This document shows, piece after piece, positions 36,501 to 45,917 of a stretch of 64,000 bases of DNA. The stretch lies in NCBI RefSeq assembly GCF_000143415.4, contig NW_003314268.1, positions 3,299,502-3,363,501 of the forward strand. The letters run 5' to 3'. Made by a program: the position numbers and the translations under genes. Each line of letters starts with the position of its first letter. Position 1 is the first letter of the stretch. A model generated the notes under the pieces. The model was not told the DNA's origin and searched no databases. It worked only from the letters and a program-made list of their open reading frames with translations. This DNA comes from Selaginella moellendorffii. Its lineage: Eukaryota; Streptophyta; Lycopodiopsida; Selaginellales; Selaginellaceae.

Positions 36501-37337
36501 GTTTACGAGGCATACGGTTCCTTCAGCAAGGACACAGTGGTCTACATTCTTCTCACATTCTCAAGCTGGTTCTTGGCACTGACATGGATCCTGGCACCAT
36601 TCGTTTTCAACCCGTCGGGATTCGACTGGCTCAAAACCGTGGACGACTACGAGGATTTCTTCAACTGGGTGTTCTACAGAGGAGGGGTCCTGGTAAAGGC
36701 TGACCAGAGCTGGGAATCTTGGTGGGACGAAGAGCAGGATCATTTGCGAACGACAGGCATATGGGGAAAAGTTTTCGAGGTGATCCTCTCCCTGCGCTTC
36801 TTCTTCTTCCAATACGGCATTGTCTACCAGCTTGGCATCGCGAACCACAGCACCAGTATATTGGTTTATCTCCTCTCGTGGATATACGTCGTGGTGGCGT
36901 TCTTGCTTCATAAGATACTATCCTTCGCTCACGAGAAGTACGCGACGAGGGAGCACCTCACTTACAGAGCAATCCAGGCATTCGCGTTGTTCTTCTCGGT
37001 GCTGGTGCTCATCGTCCTCATCGAGCTTACAAGCTTTAGATTCTTGGACTTGATCGTCAGCTTGCTGGCTTTCCTCCCCACTGGTTGGGGACTGCTACAG
37101 ATTGCACAGGTGCTGCGAAGGCCTTTCCTCGAGAGAACAGGAATGTGGCCAACGGTGGTGACGGTGGCTCGCCTCTACGAGCTCGGCATTGGGATCTTAG
37201 TCATGGTTCCGACCGCGGTTCTATCTTGGCTGCCAGGATTCCAGGCAATGCAGACGAGGATCCTTTTCAACCAGGCCTTCAGCAGAGGCCTCCAGATCTC
37301 CAGGATTCTCGTCGGCAAAAGGCCAAAATCTTACTGA
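30598..37337 (+). CDS. GSL: Callose synthase (1,3-beta-glucan synthase, GSL1/GSL5-like), many exons
   Basis: Plasma-membrane enzyme that polymerises UDP-glucose into callose. Exon 1 (30598-30684) begins MNPALPGAAYNIIPVHD and ends HFPE; exon 2 starts at 30763 with VRAAVAALQTVGELRKPP. FGFQ then joins EGNVKNQREHLILLLANSQM, the N-terminal Vta1/FKS1 region. N-terminal membrane helices occupy about 31850-33200. The cytosolic catalytic half runs through LKFTYVVACQIYGNQKAKNE, RIQLPGPLKLGEGKPENQNH, DIFAGFNCTLRGGNVTHHEY and GKGRDVGLNQIALFE. C-terminal membrane helices begin at LGHRLDFFRMLSFYYTTVGF. The protein ends QISRILVGKRPKSY at 37337. Many introns of about 50 bp interrupt the gene. Length fits the roughly 1,770 residues of the family. 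The N terminus resembles CalS11/CalS12 (GSL1/GSL5) most. No stop or frame break was found in the exons I read, though not every junction was totalled. Confidence 0.93.
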
Positions 37338-37542
37338 GAAGAAGATTAAAAGGTATGTCTTTTTTGTGTTTTCGCTTCCTGAAGAACTATCTCACAGTTT
37401 CCAGATTGTGTATGTAGTTAACGCGACTTTGATAGGAAAAGAATCACGCCTGTAAGTTCGTTTTTGTCTTATTTCCATCACACATACTTCACACAACTTT
37501 CGTTTGTATTGCCCGAGTCACCTTCGCTCTCGCTAGCCTTTT

Positions 37543-38240
37543 TCACTTTGGGGGCTTGACAAGCAGGCCCTTGCTGAGATTTATCATCGGGTACGACGTC
37601 CCCTTGGGAGGAGGACCATAGTTCGGGAAAGCAAAAGCTCCGAGATGATCCGGCAAGGTGTAGATGGAGACATCCTGGCTGGCCCCGCTTCCGCGGTCGT
37701 TCCAGACGAGCACCAGCGCCTCGGCATCGATGAACTCGACGAGATCGCTCTTGACAAGGACCTGGCCTTGAACTTCCGAGGTGGTGGGAGGAGCTCGTCC
37801 ACGATCTTTCTTGAAGAAGGCCGGAGACAGGCAGTGGAAGCCGATGGGAACTTTGTCCTTCTTGATCCCCCAGACGGCGTAGTCGTCGGCGCGGCTGCTG
37901 CCCCAGATTTGCTCCCACCACTGGGGGCCGCCAAGAACAGCGATGGTGTCCTGGGCTCCCGAGAGGAAGGAGAAGGCCGGGACGAAGTAGTTTTGGAGGT
38001 GGCCGGCGGCGGGAGTTTGTCCCAGATACTGGGGGAGTGGATTCTTGAGCGCTGGCTTCCAGGCCGAGAGGTCCCTGTCGGCACGAGAGCCCGAATCGTT
38101 GTACTGCTGCACTCCAGGAATGTAGGAGTAGAAGAAACGCGCGTGGTCGGCTCGAGCATCTAGCATGAGAGTCGTCAACTTTAAGGATTTGGGAGAGTTC
38201 TTTCTACTACACACGTACCTTTGGATGTTTCGCTGGCCAT
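37543..38240 (-). CDS. Uncharacterised 212-residue protein, two exons
   Basis: Exon 1 (38240-38219) encodes MASETSK and joins exon 2 (38159-37543) in frame; the sum is 639 bases, 212 residues plus stop. The sequence continues DARADHARFFYSYIPG, LSFLSG-like FSFLSGAQDTIAVLGGPQWW, DYAVWGIKKDKVPIGFHCLS and DLVEFIDAEALVLVWNDRGS, and ends SKGLLVKPPK. It has no signal peptide and no membrane segment. The short beta-rich blocks VPIGFHCL and LVLVWNDRGSGA recall the Vps62/DUF946 plant proteins, but the resemblance is weak and the protein is shorter, so I do not assign a function. It is convergent with the callose synthase gene, with 205 bp between stop codons. GC content is high and codon use looks like an expressed gene. 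Confidence 0.72.
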
Positions 38241-38592
38241 TGAGCAGACAAACAGTGACTGTGTTGGAATGAATGGATTTCTTCTTTTTTATTTATGTGG
38301 AGTTGAGGTGAGGCCAGGTCCAGTTTTACGACTTATCGTGCAAGGCCTCGCGCATATACGTAAATGTCGCCAAAGAAAACTAAAGAAAACTATGGCCGCC
38401 ATTGACAAGAGCAGGTTAAAATAAGGTTAAAACAGTATATTAATACATTAATTAAGTTAACTTAAACAAATAACGTTTTCCCTCTGCCTTTTAAGCTTGA
38501 AAATTATATTTTCTATAAAACAAAAGTTTACTTTTAAAAGTAAAGGACCTGGATAAAAGTAAATATGAATTATAATAGAGCCCTAATCAGCT
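38241..38592. other. AT-rich intergenic region between divergent genes
   Basis: About 350 bp between the divergent start codons of the uncharacterised gene (minus) and the thioesterase gene (plus). It is strongly AT-rich from 38420 to 38575, with runs such as TTAAGTTAACTTAA (a palindrome near 38453-38466). It should contain both promoters. No gene seen. Confidence 0.45.
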
Positions 38593-39154
38593 ATGGCGTT
38601 GGCAGCAGGCCGTGCAGTCTTGGAGGCGCTCAGGAGCTCTCCCGGTGGCTTTGATGCGGGTGTCCTCGAGCGAGTGGAGATCAAGGCCGCCGACGCAGGC
38701 CGGATCGTCTGCGGCATTCGCGTGCCCGCCAATCTCGCCGTATGTAGTAAGATCCGTGATCCCCTCTCCGGTATAACTGTGTTTGTAGAATGGATATGGA
38801 ACGCTCCACGGTGGAGCCATTGCCACGCTCATCGACTGCGTGAGCACCATGGCGGTGCTCACAGTGGGTGGCACTAACACGGGCGTCTCGATCGACCTCA
38901 GCATCACTTACGTCTCGGCCGCCAGGATCGATGTGAGTTTGGAGTCAAGAGCAAGGATCCAAGAACACTTAAACTGGTTTCCTTTTCTCTCCCAGGATGA
39001 GCTCGAGATCGAGTCTAAAGTTTTGAAGAAGGGGAAGAACGTTGTGATGCTATCGGCCGAGGTGAGGAGAGCTGGGAAGAATGGCGAGATTGTGGCGAGT
39101 GGGCATCACACCAAGTTCTTCTCGCGGCTATCGTTGTTTACCTCCAAGCTGTGA
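38593..39154 (+). CDS. Hotdog-fold thioesterase, ACOT13-like
   Basis: Acyl-CoA thioesterase of the 4HBT/PaaI group, which releases free acid and CoA; the exact acyl group is unknown. Three exons (38593-38739, 38789-38932, 38996-39154) total 450 bases and give 149 residues with frame kept. It starts MALAAGRAVLEALRSSPGGF. The hotdog core has NGYGTLHGGAIATLID, with His56-Gly57-Gly58 and Asp65 at the places expected for the PaaI/ACOT13 active site. Then come STMAVLTVGG, SIDLSITYVSAARIDDELE and EVRRAGKNGEIVASGHHTKF. It ends FTSKL, which does not match a strong peroxisomal signal although SKL-like, since the terminal three residues are S-K-L: the last codons read T-S-K-L before TGA, so a PTS1 is in fact present and peroxisomal import is likely. 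Confidence 0.88.
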
Positions 39155-39491
39155 GTTTTACCTCCCATCGATCATCTAGTAGAAATATCATCTACGATCT
39201 AGACGATCTCTGGAGCGTAAGAAAGACAAGTATGGAGAGAGAACACAAATGAAAGAATTTGTTTCTCTGGCAATCCTGGAGTGTAAAACTCAAACACAAT
39301 GCTCGAGAAAAAGTTTTTTGAGAAACACGAAGTGTTATGCTTCTACAGGAAAACAAAGATCTAACAAACAAATTAAAAAACTAGAGAGTTTGTAACATTT
39401 TGCTTTCCTCTCTTGTTGCCGAGTGTAAAGTTATGCTTTCGATTGAGATCAAAGCAAACTGCTTAAAGCTCACAATGCGTCAAACACACTG
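39155..39491. other. Intergenic region before the NHL gene
   Basis: About 340 bp containing the thioesterase 3' untranslated region and the upstream region of the LEA2/NHL gene. It is AT-rich between 39240 and 39420. No gene or RNA seen. Confidence 0.4.
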
Positions 39492-40241
39492 ATGCCTTGG
39501 CACCTTCCCCGCCAAACACATCACTTGGATCAAACAGGAGTGAGCACAGACACTGACAGATCAAAGGAGCAAATGGAACAACAAGACGAGCACGACGCCC
39601 ACAAGAACTTCGCCTCCAGGTACCTATGCCATCCCAATCCCGCCATCGCGATCCTGACATGGATCATCACCATTCTCCTCGTCCTCGGCTTGCTCTTCGC
39701 GTGCCTGCTGCTCGTCACTTACATCGCCTTCCACCCCAAATCGCCCAAGGTCCACATCCGCGACATCGCCGTCCGGCACCTCGGGGCCGTCATAGCCTCG
39801 CCCACCACCTTCTTCTCCACGGCGCTCCTCAAGGCGGACCTGGGCTTGATCCTCGACGTGGCCAATCCAAACACGCGCCTCAAGATCCTCTTCGATGACA
39901 TCCACCTCAACGTCTTCTTCGACGACATCCGGGTGGGCGAGGCGGTGCTCGCGGGGTTCTCGCAGGCCAAGCGCTCAGCCCTGGCGAGCGTGGAGAAGGA
40001 CGTGGAGTCGGACGGCGTGGTGCTGCCGCGGGCGGTGGCCTCCAGCTTGCTGAGGGCGCTGGCGCAGCAGAGGATCTCCTTCCGGGTGGTGATTCGAGTG
40101 AAGATCCGGTTCCAGATCGGGAAGCTCAAGACGCCCAGGCTGAAGTTTGTGGAGAGGTGCGATTTGGATGTGAGGCCCCTGGCCACCTTCACCAGGGAGA
40201 GCGTGCTTAGAAAGAACTGTGACTCTGATATCAAGTTATGA
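39492..40241 (+). CDS. LEA2 / NDR1-HIN1-like (NHL) membrane protein
   Basis: Single-exon protein of 249 residues. A hydrophilic N terminus starts MPWHLPRQTHHLDQTG; an alternative start MEQQDEHDAH lies at residue 28. One membrane segment follows at about residues 52-77 (ILTWIITILLVLGLLF and LLLVTYIAF). The LEA_2 beta-sandwich comes next, with HIRDIAVRHLG, LILDVANPNTRLKI (the NPN motif of the family), DDIRVGEAVLAGFSQAKRS, VVIRVKIRFQIGKLKTPRLK and a C terminus RKNCDSDIKL. The domain order is that of plant NHL proteins, which are linked to defence and stress and sit in the plasma membrane. The gene is very GC-rich and is the last one before the AT-rich compartment. Confidence 0.88.
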   Translation: MPWHLPRQTHHLDQTGVSTDTDRSKEQMEQQDEHDAHKNFASRYLCHPNPAIAILTWIITILLVLGLLFACLLLVTYIAFHPKSPKVHIRDIAVRHLGAVIASPTTFFSTALLKADLGLILDVANPNTRLKILFDDIHLNVFFDDIRVGEAVLAGFSQAKRSALASVEKDVESDGVVLPRAVASSLLRALAQQRISFRVVIRVKIRFQIGKLKTPRLKFVERCDLDVRPLATFTRESVLRKNCDSDIKL

Positions 40242-40931
40242 TATTGAATAAATTAACTAAAAGTATCTTGAATATTCTAGAAATATTCGTTACACCCAGG
40301 TTTTCTAAAGGTTAACATTAATAACCATTACCTGATAATAATATATACCTGTTTTATATTCATTTTGTCTATTTATCAAAAATATAATGGATGAGATTAA
40401 ATTTTAAAACAAATATGAAAAGGAGTCTAAGTCTTTTTATAAGTATAAATTATAATCACTGAATTCAAATAAAGATCTTAAATAAAATTTAAATTATCTA
40501 TATCTATCTCATGTGTGTGTGTGTATAAAAATCAATTAGATAATTCTATTTGTAGACACAAGCATGGCTTCATGTAATTCTAAGTGAAATTCTTCATTAT
40601 TGTCACCATTCACTTCCACCATATCTAGCTCTTGGCTAATGTCACTAGATCTGAGAGCATGTTATGGAATATTATAAACCATAAATATTTCTTAATTAAA
40701 GAAAATTAAATTCCAATTTTATTTGTCTATCAAAGACATCACCTTTCATGTTCAAACATTTCAAACAGTTTAATTTATTTCTTTGAAATTACAAGTATTA
40801 AAAGGCATGGATAAAAGTCAGAAATTTCTTCCACTGACTTCTTTGTAATCTTTCCTTTTTTGTTTGCCATTAAAAATCAGTACATCAATTTGAGTATATA
40901 CTTTTTATTAATGCTATTAGGTTCTATGTTT

Positions 40932-41500
40932 TTAAGTTTTGTTTATTGCATCCAGGAAAGCTTTGTGGGCAATAGCCACAGCATTCTTCCATCGTTGGTG
41001 AGAAGAGCAATTTTTCAACCGAGCTATGCTTCTACGGGTCATATTTTCGATCTGGGGAGAGAACGCAGTGGCCTCCACTCCATATAAGAGATAGTCCAGG
41101 GATGAGGAAGATCCGGGTGCTGCAGCTGATGTAGCAGTTGTGGACTCATCATGATCCGGCCACCATATGTACACATGAACTTTACCCTTCGTCCTAGGAT
41201 TTGAAGAACATCTGGTTGGTTTGATCACGGCACTAAGCACTGGGAATTTCTAAAGCTAGCATCCATTCTTTTTGAAGCAAGAACTTTCAGGATAGATGAA
41301 AACTTGGGCGCGACCACCCCTCGACCAGTCGATTGATCTTTTCCAGGAGCTAGCTCCAAAAGGAACCTTCTTCTTTTCTTCTTGAGTTTATCTGCTTGGA
41401 TTGTTAGAGAACAAGGCAAGAAAATGTACAAACCTGCTGGAATGCTCTCTGGATGTCGAAGAACTTGACCTTAAGAGACTTCTCAATGTAACAAGGCGCT
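40932..41500 (-). pseudogene. Possible decayed or unrecognised minus-strand gene
   Basis: Read on the minus strand, a segment ending KVKFFDIQRAFQQ meets a GT donor near 41434. After an acceptor near 41390 the frame reads DKLKKKRRRFLLELAPGKD and stops after RNSQCLVP at about 41225. A second open stretch in another frame (41240-40932) starts without an ATG and reads KGKVHVYIWWPDHDEST and RRSIARLKNCSSHQRWKNAV. The GC content and length of both stretches suggest former coding sequence, but I recognise no family and cannot join them without a frame change. Confidence 0.25.
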
Positions 41501-41878
41501 CATAGAACATGGACAGGTGCTATTTATGATGATTTTATATGATGCACATTTTGATCTGTGATAATTGCTTTTCCACCATACATTTCCACAAAAAGATCAT
41601 GAGCACCCGGCCACACCTGTAAGCTTTGGCACACTCTGATGGTGAAAGGATATATAAACTTGTGCAAGGATGTACAAACTTGTACTGAAAAAGCACATAC
41701 ATAAACAAAATCTACATTTCAACACAAAAGTTCTAGTGACTCTTTAAATTTTCGAGTTTGATTTCAGACAAAACCATATGCTTAATTAGAGATTTTAACA
41801 TAAAAAAAAACACAATAAAGAATTTGCCGTTTTGATGCCCATCAAATCTGACGTGTATGTGCATTGCCCCAGTCGCGA

Positions 41879-41973
41879 CGAGAGGACCGATCGAAGCGGA
41901 TGATTCTGAGCTACGCGACGAGCGATTTCAAGCCTCAATTTGCTTGTTCTTTTTCTTGGTTTTGTTGGACGGG
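41879..41973 (+). repeat. Direct repeat copy A flanking the TALE gene
   Basis: It starts CGAGAGGAC and ends TTGGACGGG, with AGCCTCAATTTGCTTG and TTTTTCTTGGTTTTG between. Copy B (43776-43866) shares start, end and much of the middle in the same orientation. The left halves align only with gaps. Confidence 0.6.
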
Positions 41974-43052
41974 CAGGCAGGCAGGATCGATTGCTGGAAG
42001 TTCGTCTCTTTTCTCTGGGTGCATAAGCAATTCAAAATTTAGCGGGAAATGAGAAATGCAAAATGCAGAGGTAAAATCCTAAAGCGAACCAAAATTCATA
42101 AAGCGTTTGCTGCTATATTTTTACACGCGCTTGGTGGTCGAGCCAGCAGAGTCAAAGAGAGCTTCAACACAAGTTTGTGGTGGTTTTTCTGGCTGGAACT
42201 GATTTCCAGACCTGTCACACTTGTGGAGGAGGAGATTCCAGTGGCCAGGTGCTGTGCGTTTTCGAGTGAAGAGAAGTCGGCTCTTTTAAACCAGCTGCAA
42301 TAAGATGAAGGTACTTCATGCTTTTGGTTTGCAAGATTTGTAATCAAACTCGAGAACCAAGCGGGTTAGCTATAATCTTAAGAGGAAGGAAAAGCATGGG
42401 CATGAGCTTCCTGGCGGATCAAGTTCATCCACTGAACTATGCTTGCATGCTCATGGTCACCGTATGGCTCAGTTGTTCACGGATTGATCGATTCGCCATG
42501 CTGGATCAAGAGGCAGAGATCACAAAATTCCAGTGGCGCTGGTGGCAGTGGAAATTGCGCAAGTATGCTGACTCGAACATCCTCTCCGCCTATTCCACGC
42601 CGGTCCCGACGAGAAACTTCCCCAAGAACGCTCGCGGGGCGACAGCAATCGCGGTGGGGATGCATGGCCACTGCCAGCATCCTAATGGTGGTATATGAAA
42701 GACACTTTGAACTAAATATTTTCTTAGCTCCAGAACAGCTAACTATCGTTTCTTATTGCATCTTTTTAAAATTGATCATAGCAAAGCAGCATCTTTGTGG
42801 TCACTGATTCACTCACGACCGAAACCAAAGCGCGCGAGTCATGTTTCCAAGGATGGATTGACGGGTTTCGATTCTGCCGCATAGGCCGTCTGAATTAAAT
42901 TGTGTTAATTAATGGATTGGTTCGGTGCGATATTTTCTTGCTCAGGTGGTGCGGCCGTTCATTTTCTTAGCCGAGCTCGAGCAACCATCGAGCTAGCAAT
43001 CGATTCCCACCCTATTATGTATGATATTTCATTACTCTCTTGATCATCACCT

Positions 43053-43649
43053 ATGGCAAGCTCGGGTAACCACCATTTTTCTCTGCTAGTTTCTCACCAA
43101 GTGCCAGTTTCTCACAGTGCTGTTTTCCAGGAACGCTTCCGATAACAGGCCAGTTTGAAGACGATGATCTCCAAGAGTTCCTGATGAAGCTAGACGAAGA
43201 CAAAAGTGCCAGCGAGAAAGGCACGAGGGGCAACCTGCCCAAAGAGCATGATCTCCAAGAGTTCGTGATGGAGCTAGACGAAGACAACAGTGCTGGCGAG
43301 GAGATTCCTTGCCAGGAATCCCCGGCAACAACTCTAAAACGCAGACGAGAGCTCTCGGGAACGAGGGGAAATCTGCCCAAACAGGCAGTTGAAGTTATGC
43401 TTTCATGGCTCTATGCAAATCGGCAGAACCCGTAAGCTCTATCAATCTCTGGGCTTGCAAGGATCTAAGCTTGAATGCCTGCAGGTATCCAAGCAAAGAA
43501 CAAAAACAGAAGTTTGCACAAGACTTGGGCATCACGAAGAAACAGGTAAGATTATTGATGTTTCTTTCTTGTTTATAATTTTCGTGATGTTTCAGGTTGA
43601 AAATTTCTTCAGCAATAGCCGAGCTAGAGTGCTCAAGAGAAACAAATAA
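43053..43649 (+). CDS. Short TALE-type homeodomain protein
   Basis: Putative DNA-binding protein. Four exons (43053-43065, 43131-43431, 43485-43545, 43596-43649) total 429 bases and give 142 residues with frame kept. The start MASSG in a 13-base exon is the only ATG that splices in frame to TLPITGQFEDDD. Two related acidic blocks follow, DDLQEFLMKLDEDKSA and HDLQEFVMELDEDNSA, each leading to TRGNLPK or related sequence. The last 60 residues (83-142) form a homeodomain: RGNLPKQAVEVMLSWLYANR, QNPYPSKEQKQKF, LGITKKQVENFFSNSRARVL. The PYP three-residue loop extension is the TALE signature. Helix 3 reads FFSNSRAR where KNOX and BELL proteins have WFINARRR, so the usual Trp48 is Phe while Asn51 and Arg53 are kept. 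No KNOX, ELK or BELL domain precedes it. It may be a truncated relative of KNOX/BELL genes or a separate small class. Confidence 0.82.
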
Positions 43650-43775
43650 GAAATGAAACATGCTTGTGCCACTGAGCCTGAAGTTTCTCTGCCGTTGGTT
43701 TTAACGGTTGCGTGTCGGATGCCGCTGATGCCTGCGTCAGGATTGGTGTTTCTCGCTTGAAAAGCCTCTAATCGC

Positions 43776-43866
43776 CGAGAGGACGACGCATCCAGAGCAA
43801 TCGAACCGATTTTTCGTGATTTCGAGCCTCATTTTGCTTGGTTTTTTCTTGGCTTTCTTGGACGGG
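43776..43866 (+). repeat. Direct repeat copy B flanking the TALE gene
   Basis: Second copy of the segment at 41879-41973, same orientation, about 125 bp after the TALE stop codon. The 3' halves are the more similar: AGCCTCATTTTGCTTGG and TCTTGGACGGGG. Confidence 0.6.
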
Positions 43867-44916
43867 GCTCTCTTTCTTATACATGTAATCATAATCACAT
43901 AAACTATTAAAAGTTGTTTACTTGAGCTTTCAAATTTCTACTTTACTATTTCCCTTTTTTTCCCAATGGAACTTGGAGTTTGTACTTCATTCCATTTTTG
44001 TAAGATTTACGCTTCCAAGATAACAATATCTCAGACTCTTCAAACATACTAAATTATGGATTTAATGACAGGACAATGCTAACCCCATTTTACATGCCCA
44101 TGCCCACCAGCCCACACTTCACTTTTTGATGGCACAAAAATTTATGCCTTCTGAATACATAGAAAGTGATAGCAGAAGCACATTTGAAGCAATTCCAAGC
44201 TCATAACATAGAAAAAACTCATGGGATATTCATGCCAAGTCATTATTTCTTTCATCTGATGTAGTTTTTATGGCAATTTGATCATTAATGATTATAATTT
44301 TGTGTTGGAAAAAAGAAAGAAAAATTTAAAATTGAAGTTTACAACACAAAAAATTATAAATTTAGGAAAACATACATATATTAATAAAACTTTGCTGCTT
44401 GTAATGCTTTAGAAAATATTTGATTAATAATATATTTTAGGCTTAATAATTTTGTGCTTTTTTAATAAATTTATTATTTGTTATTTGTTATATTTTCAGC
44501 AGAAATTTTTTTCAAAATTTTAAAACATACAATTATATAGTTAAATGATTAGAGTACAAAATTATTAAAAATAAGAAATTTAAAACATACTTATTCGGCA
44601 TTGGATGTCAATTAACTTTTCAACAGTAAGCTTTTTTGTACTTTTTATGAGGCTCACTAAGTTGGATGTAATGGTATGTACAAAGATCATGATGCCTCAC
44701 ATATATAGCATTTTCATTGTGGAGCATACTTTCAACTTTATTGCATTTTGACAGTGCAAAGCTTTATGGTAGACCTGTTGGAGAGCTTGGGTTTAACTTG
44801 GTGTAAATCTTGAAGTTCAAAGGCTACTATGAAGGGGACATCAAGTTTCATACTCACAGGATTAGCTCTAGTTTACCAAATACAATGCTTCCAACCTCAA
44901 TCATTTAAGTATTGCA

Positions 44917-44954
44917 TGATTAGTAAGAGTATTGCATGATATTCTTACTAATCA
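44917..44954. repeat. Perfect 12-bp inverted repeat (hairpin)
   Basis: TGATTAGTAAGA at 44917-44928 and its exact reverse complement TCTTACTAATCA at 44943-44954, with a 14-base loop. The word GTATTGCATGAT also occurs twice here (about 44909 and 44929). It may be a remnant of a small transposon end or simply local duplication. Confidence 0.65.
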
Positions 44955-45917
44955 GTTATCACTCAAAAAATCAAATAGTAATGTTTATGGCTGGCTTATT
45001 TCCTAGGTAAGTTTTGAATTGCCCCATAAGGCAATGTGAGGGACACCTACAGCCAGGTGTATGTTCATGAAATTTACTTTTTGGTTTGTTTTAAAAAACC
45101 TAGCAAGGAGATGTAATGCAAGTGTATTTTAGAATATTCTTTAATCCAATAGTTAATTTTTCTCAAATTATTTTGTAAGCGCTACTTAGAACTAATATAA
45201 ACCCTATTTACTTTAAAGCTCCATCATCTATTTCTATATACCTTTATCTTCAGAGCATGATATATGGTTTCCTAAAGATGGTTCTGGTGTAAGCTCTTGG
45301 ATTGAGCAAACTCACTGTGTGATTGAATGACATGAAGAAATGAAGTGTGTTGGTTTTGCTACCAAGTCAAAGATCAAACACTAGGAGGCACCGCCCAAAC
45401 TGCATGGTGATGGTACTTTGCAACACTATGGTTTATGCAAAACAACTACCTCAATTAAATAAAGATTAATTGAGCCAAGGATCTGCATACCTAGAATGGA
45501 ACTCCAGGACAATTTAAATTGGAAGGCTTTTAAAACATGGTTGCAGGTGACATGGTTTCACTTGTAGTAACATCAGTTAGCTGTGTTAAAGAGGAACTGA
45601 TATAGACTATGTTGTTTTTGTTGGATATTGTGATCTGGACCTGCTCAATGCTTCACCCCTAAAAATCTTACACACATTAGGAAGTGTATTATGTTGCAAA
45701 CCTTTATGAGACTCTAGAGACATAGTATCCTAAATAAAACAAATTAAGCATTGCTGCCAAGCATAACAAATTAAATGTTCATGTAATAAATTTATGAGCT
45801 ACTGAATTATGACTTGCTAAGGAAGAGAAAGGTTTTCAAGAGTCATCACAACTAGCCACTATATTAGCAGCTATAATGTGATTAGTCATATTTCTGGATA
45901 ATCCCATTGCTGAAGAA

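Larger units (their letters stand above)
40242..43052. other. AT-rich gene-poor region with uncertain coding traces
   Basis: About 2.8 kb with no secure gene. 40242-40900 is strongly AT-rich with a GTGTGTGTGTG run near 40513. 40932-41500 contains possible minus-strand exons. 41879-41973 is one copy of a repeat also found at 43776-43866. 42400-42690 is GC-richer and contains a plus-strand open frame (reading MLDQEAEITKFQWRWW) of unknown origin, possibly the remains of a gene. Confidence 0.4.
43650..45917. other. AT-rich intergenic region
   Basis: About 2.3 kb, mostly AT-rich, with no gene recognised. It contains repeat copy B at its left end, long A/T tracts at 44280-44620 and a short hairpin at 44917-44954. 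Both strands are full of stops and show no family resemblance. Confidence 0.5.

Noticed and set aside
37645-38163. Plus-strand 172-residue open frame
   Set aside because: It is antisense to the uncharacterised minus-strand gene, which has proper splice sites and a start codon. The Gly/Glu/Val-rich antisense product has no family resemblance.
39530-40234. Minus-strand open frames opposite the NHL gene
   Set aside because: Antisense shadows caused by very high GC content; the plus strand has the membrane segment and the LEA_2 motifs.
41879-43866. LTRs of a retrotransposon around the TALE gene
   Set aside because: The repeats are only about 90-95 bp, lack TG...CA ends and have no primer-binding site or polypurine tract beside them, so they are listed only as direct repeats.
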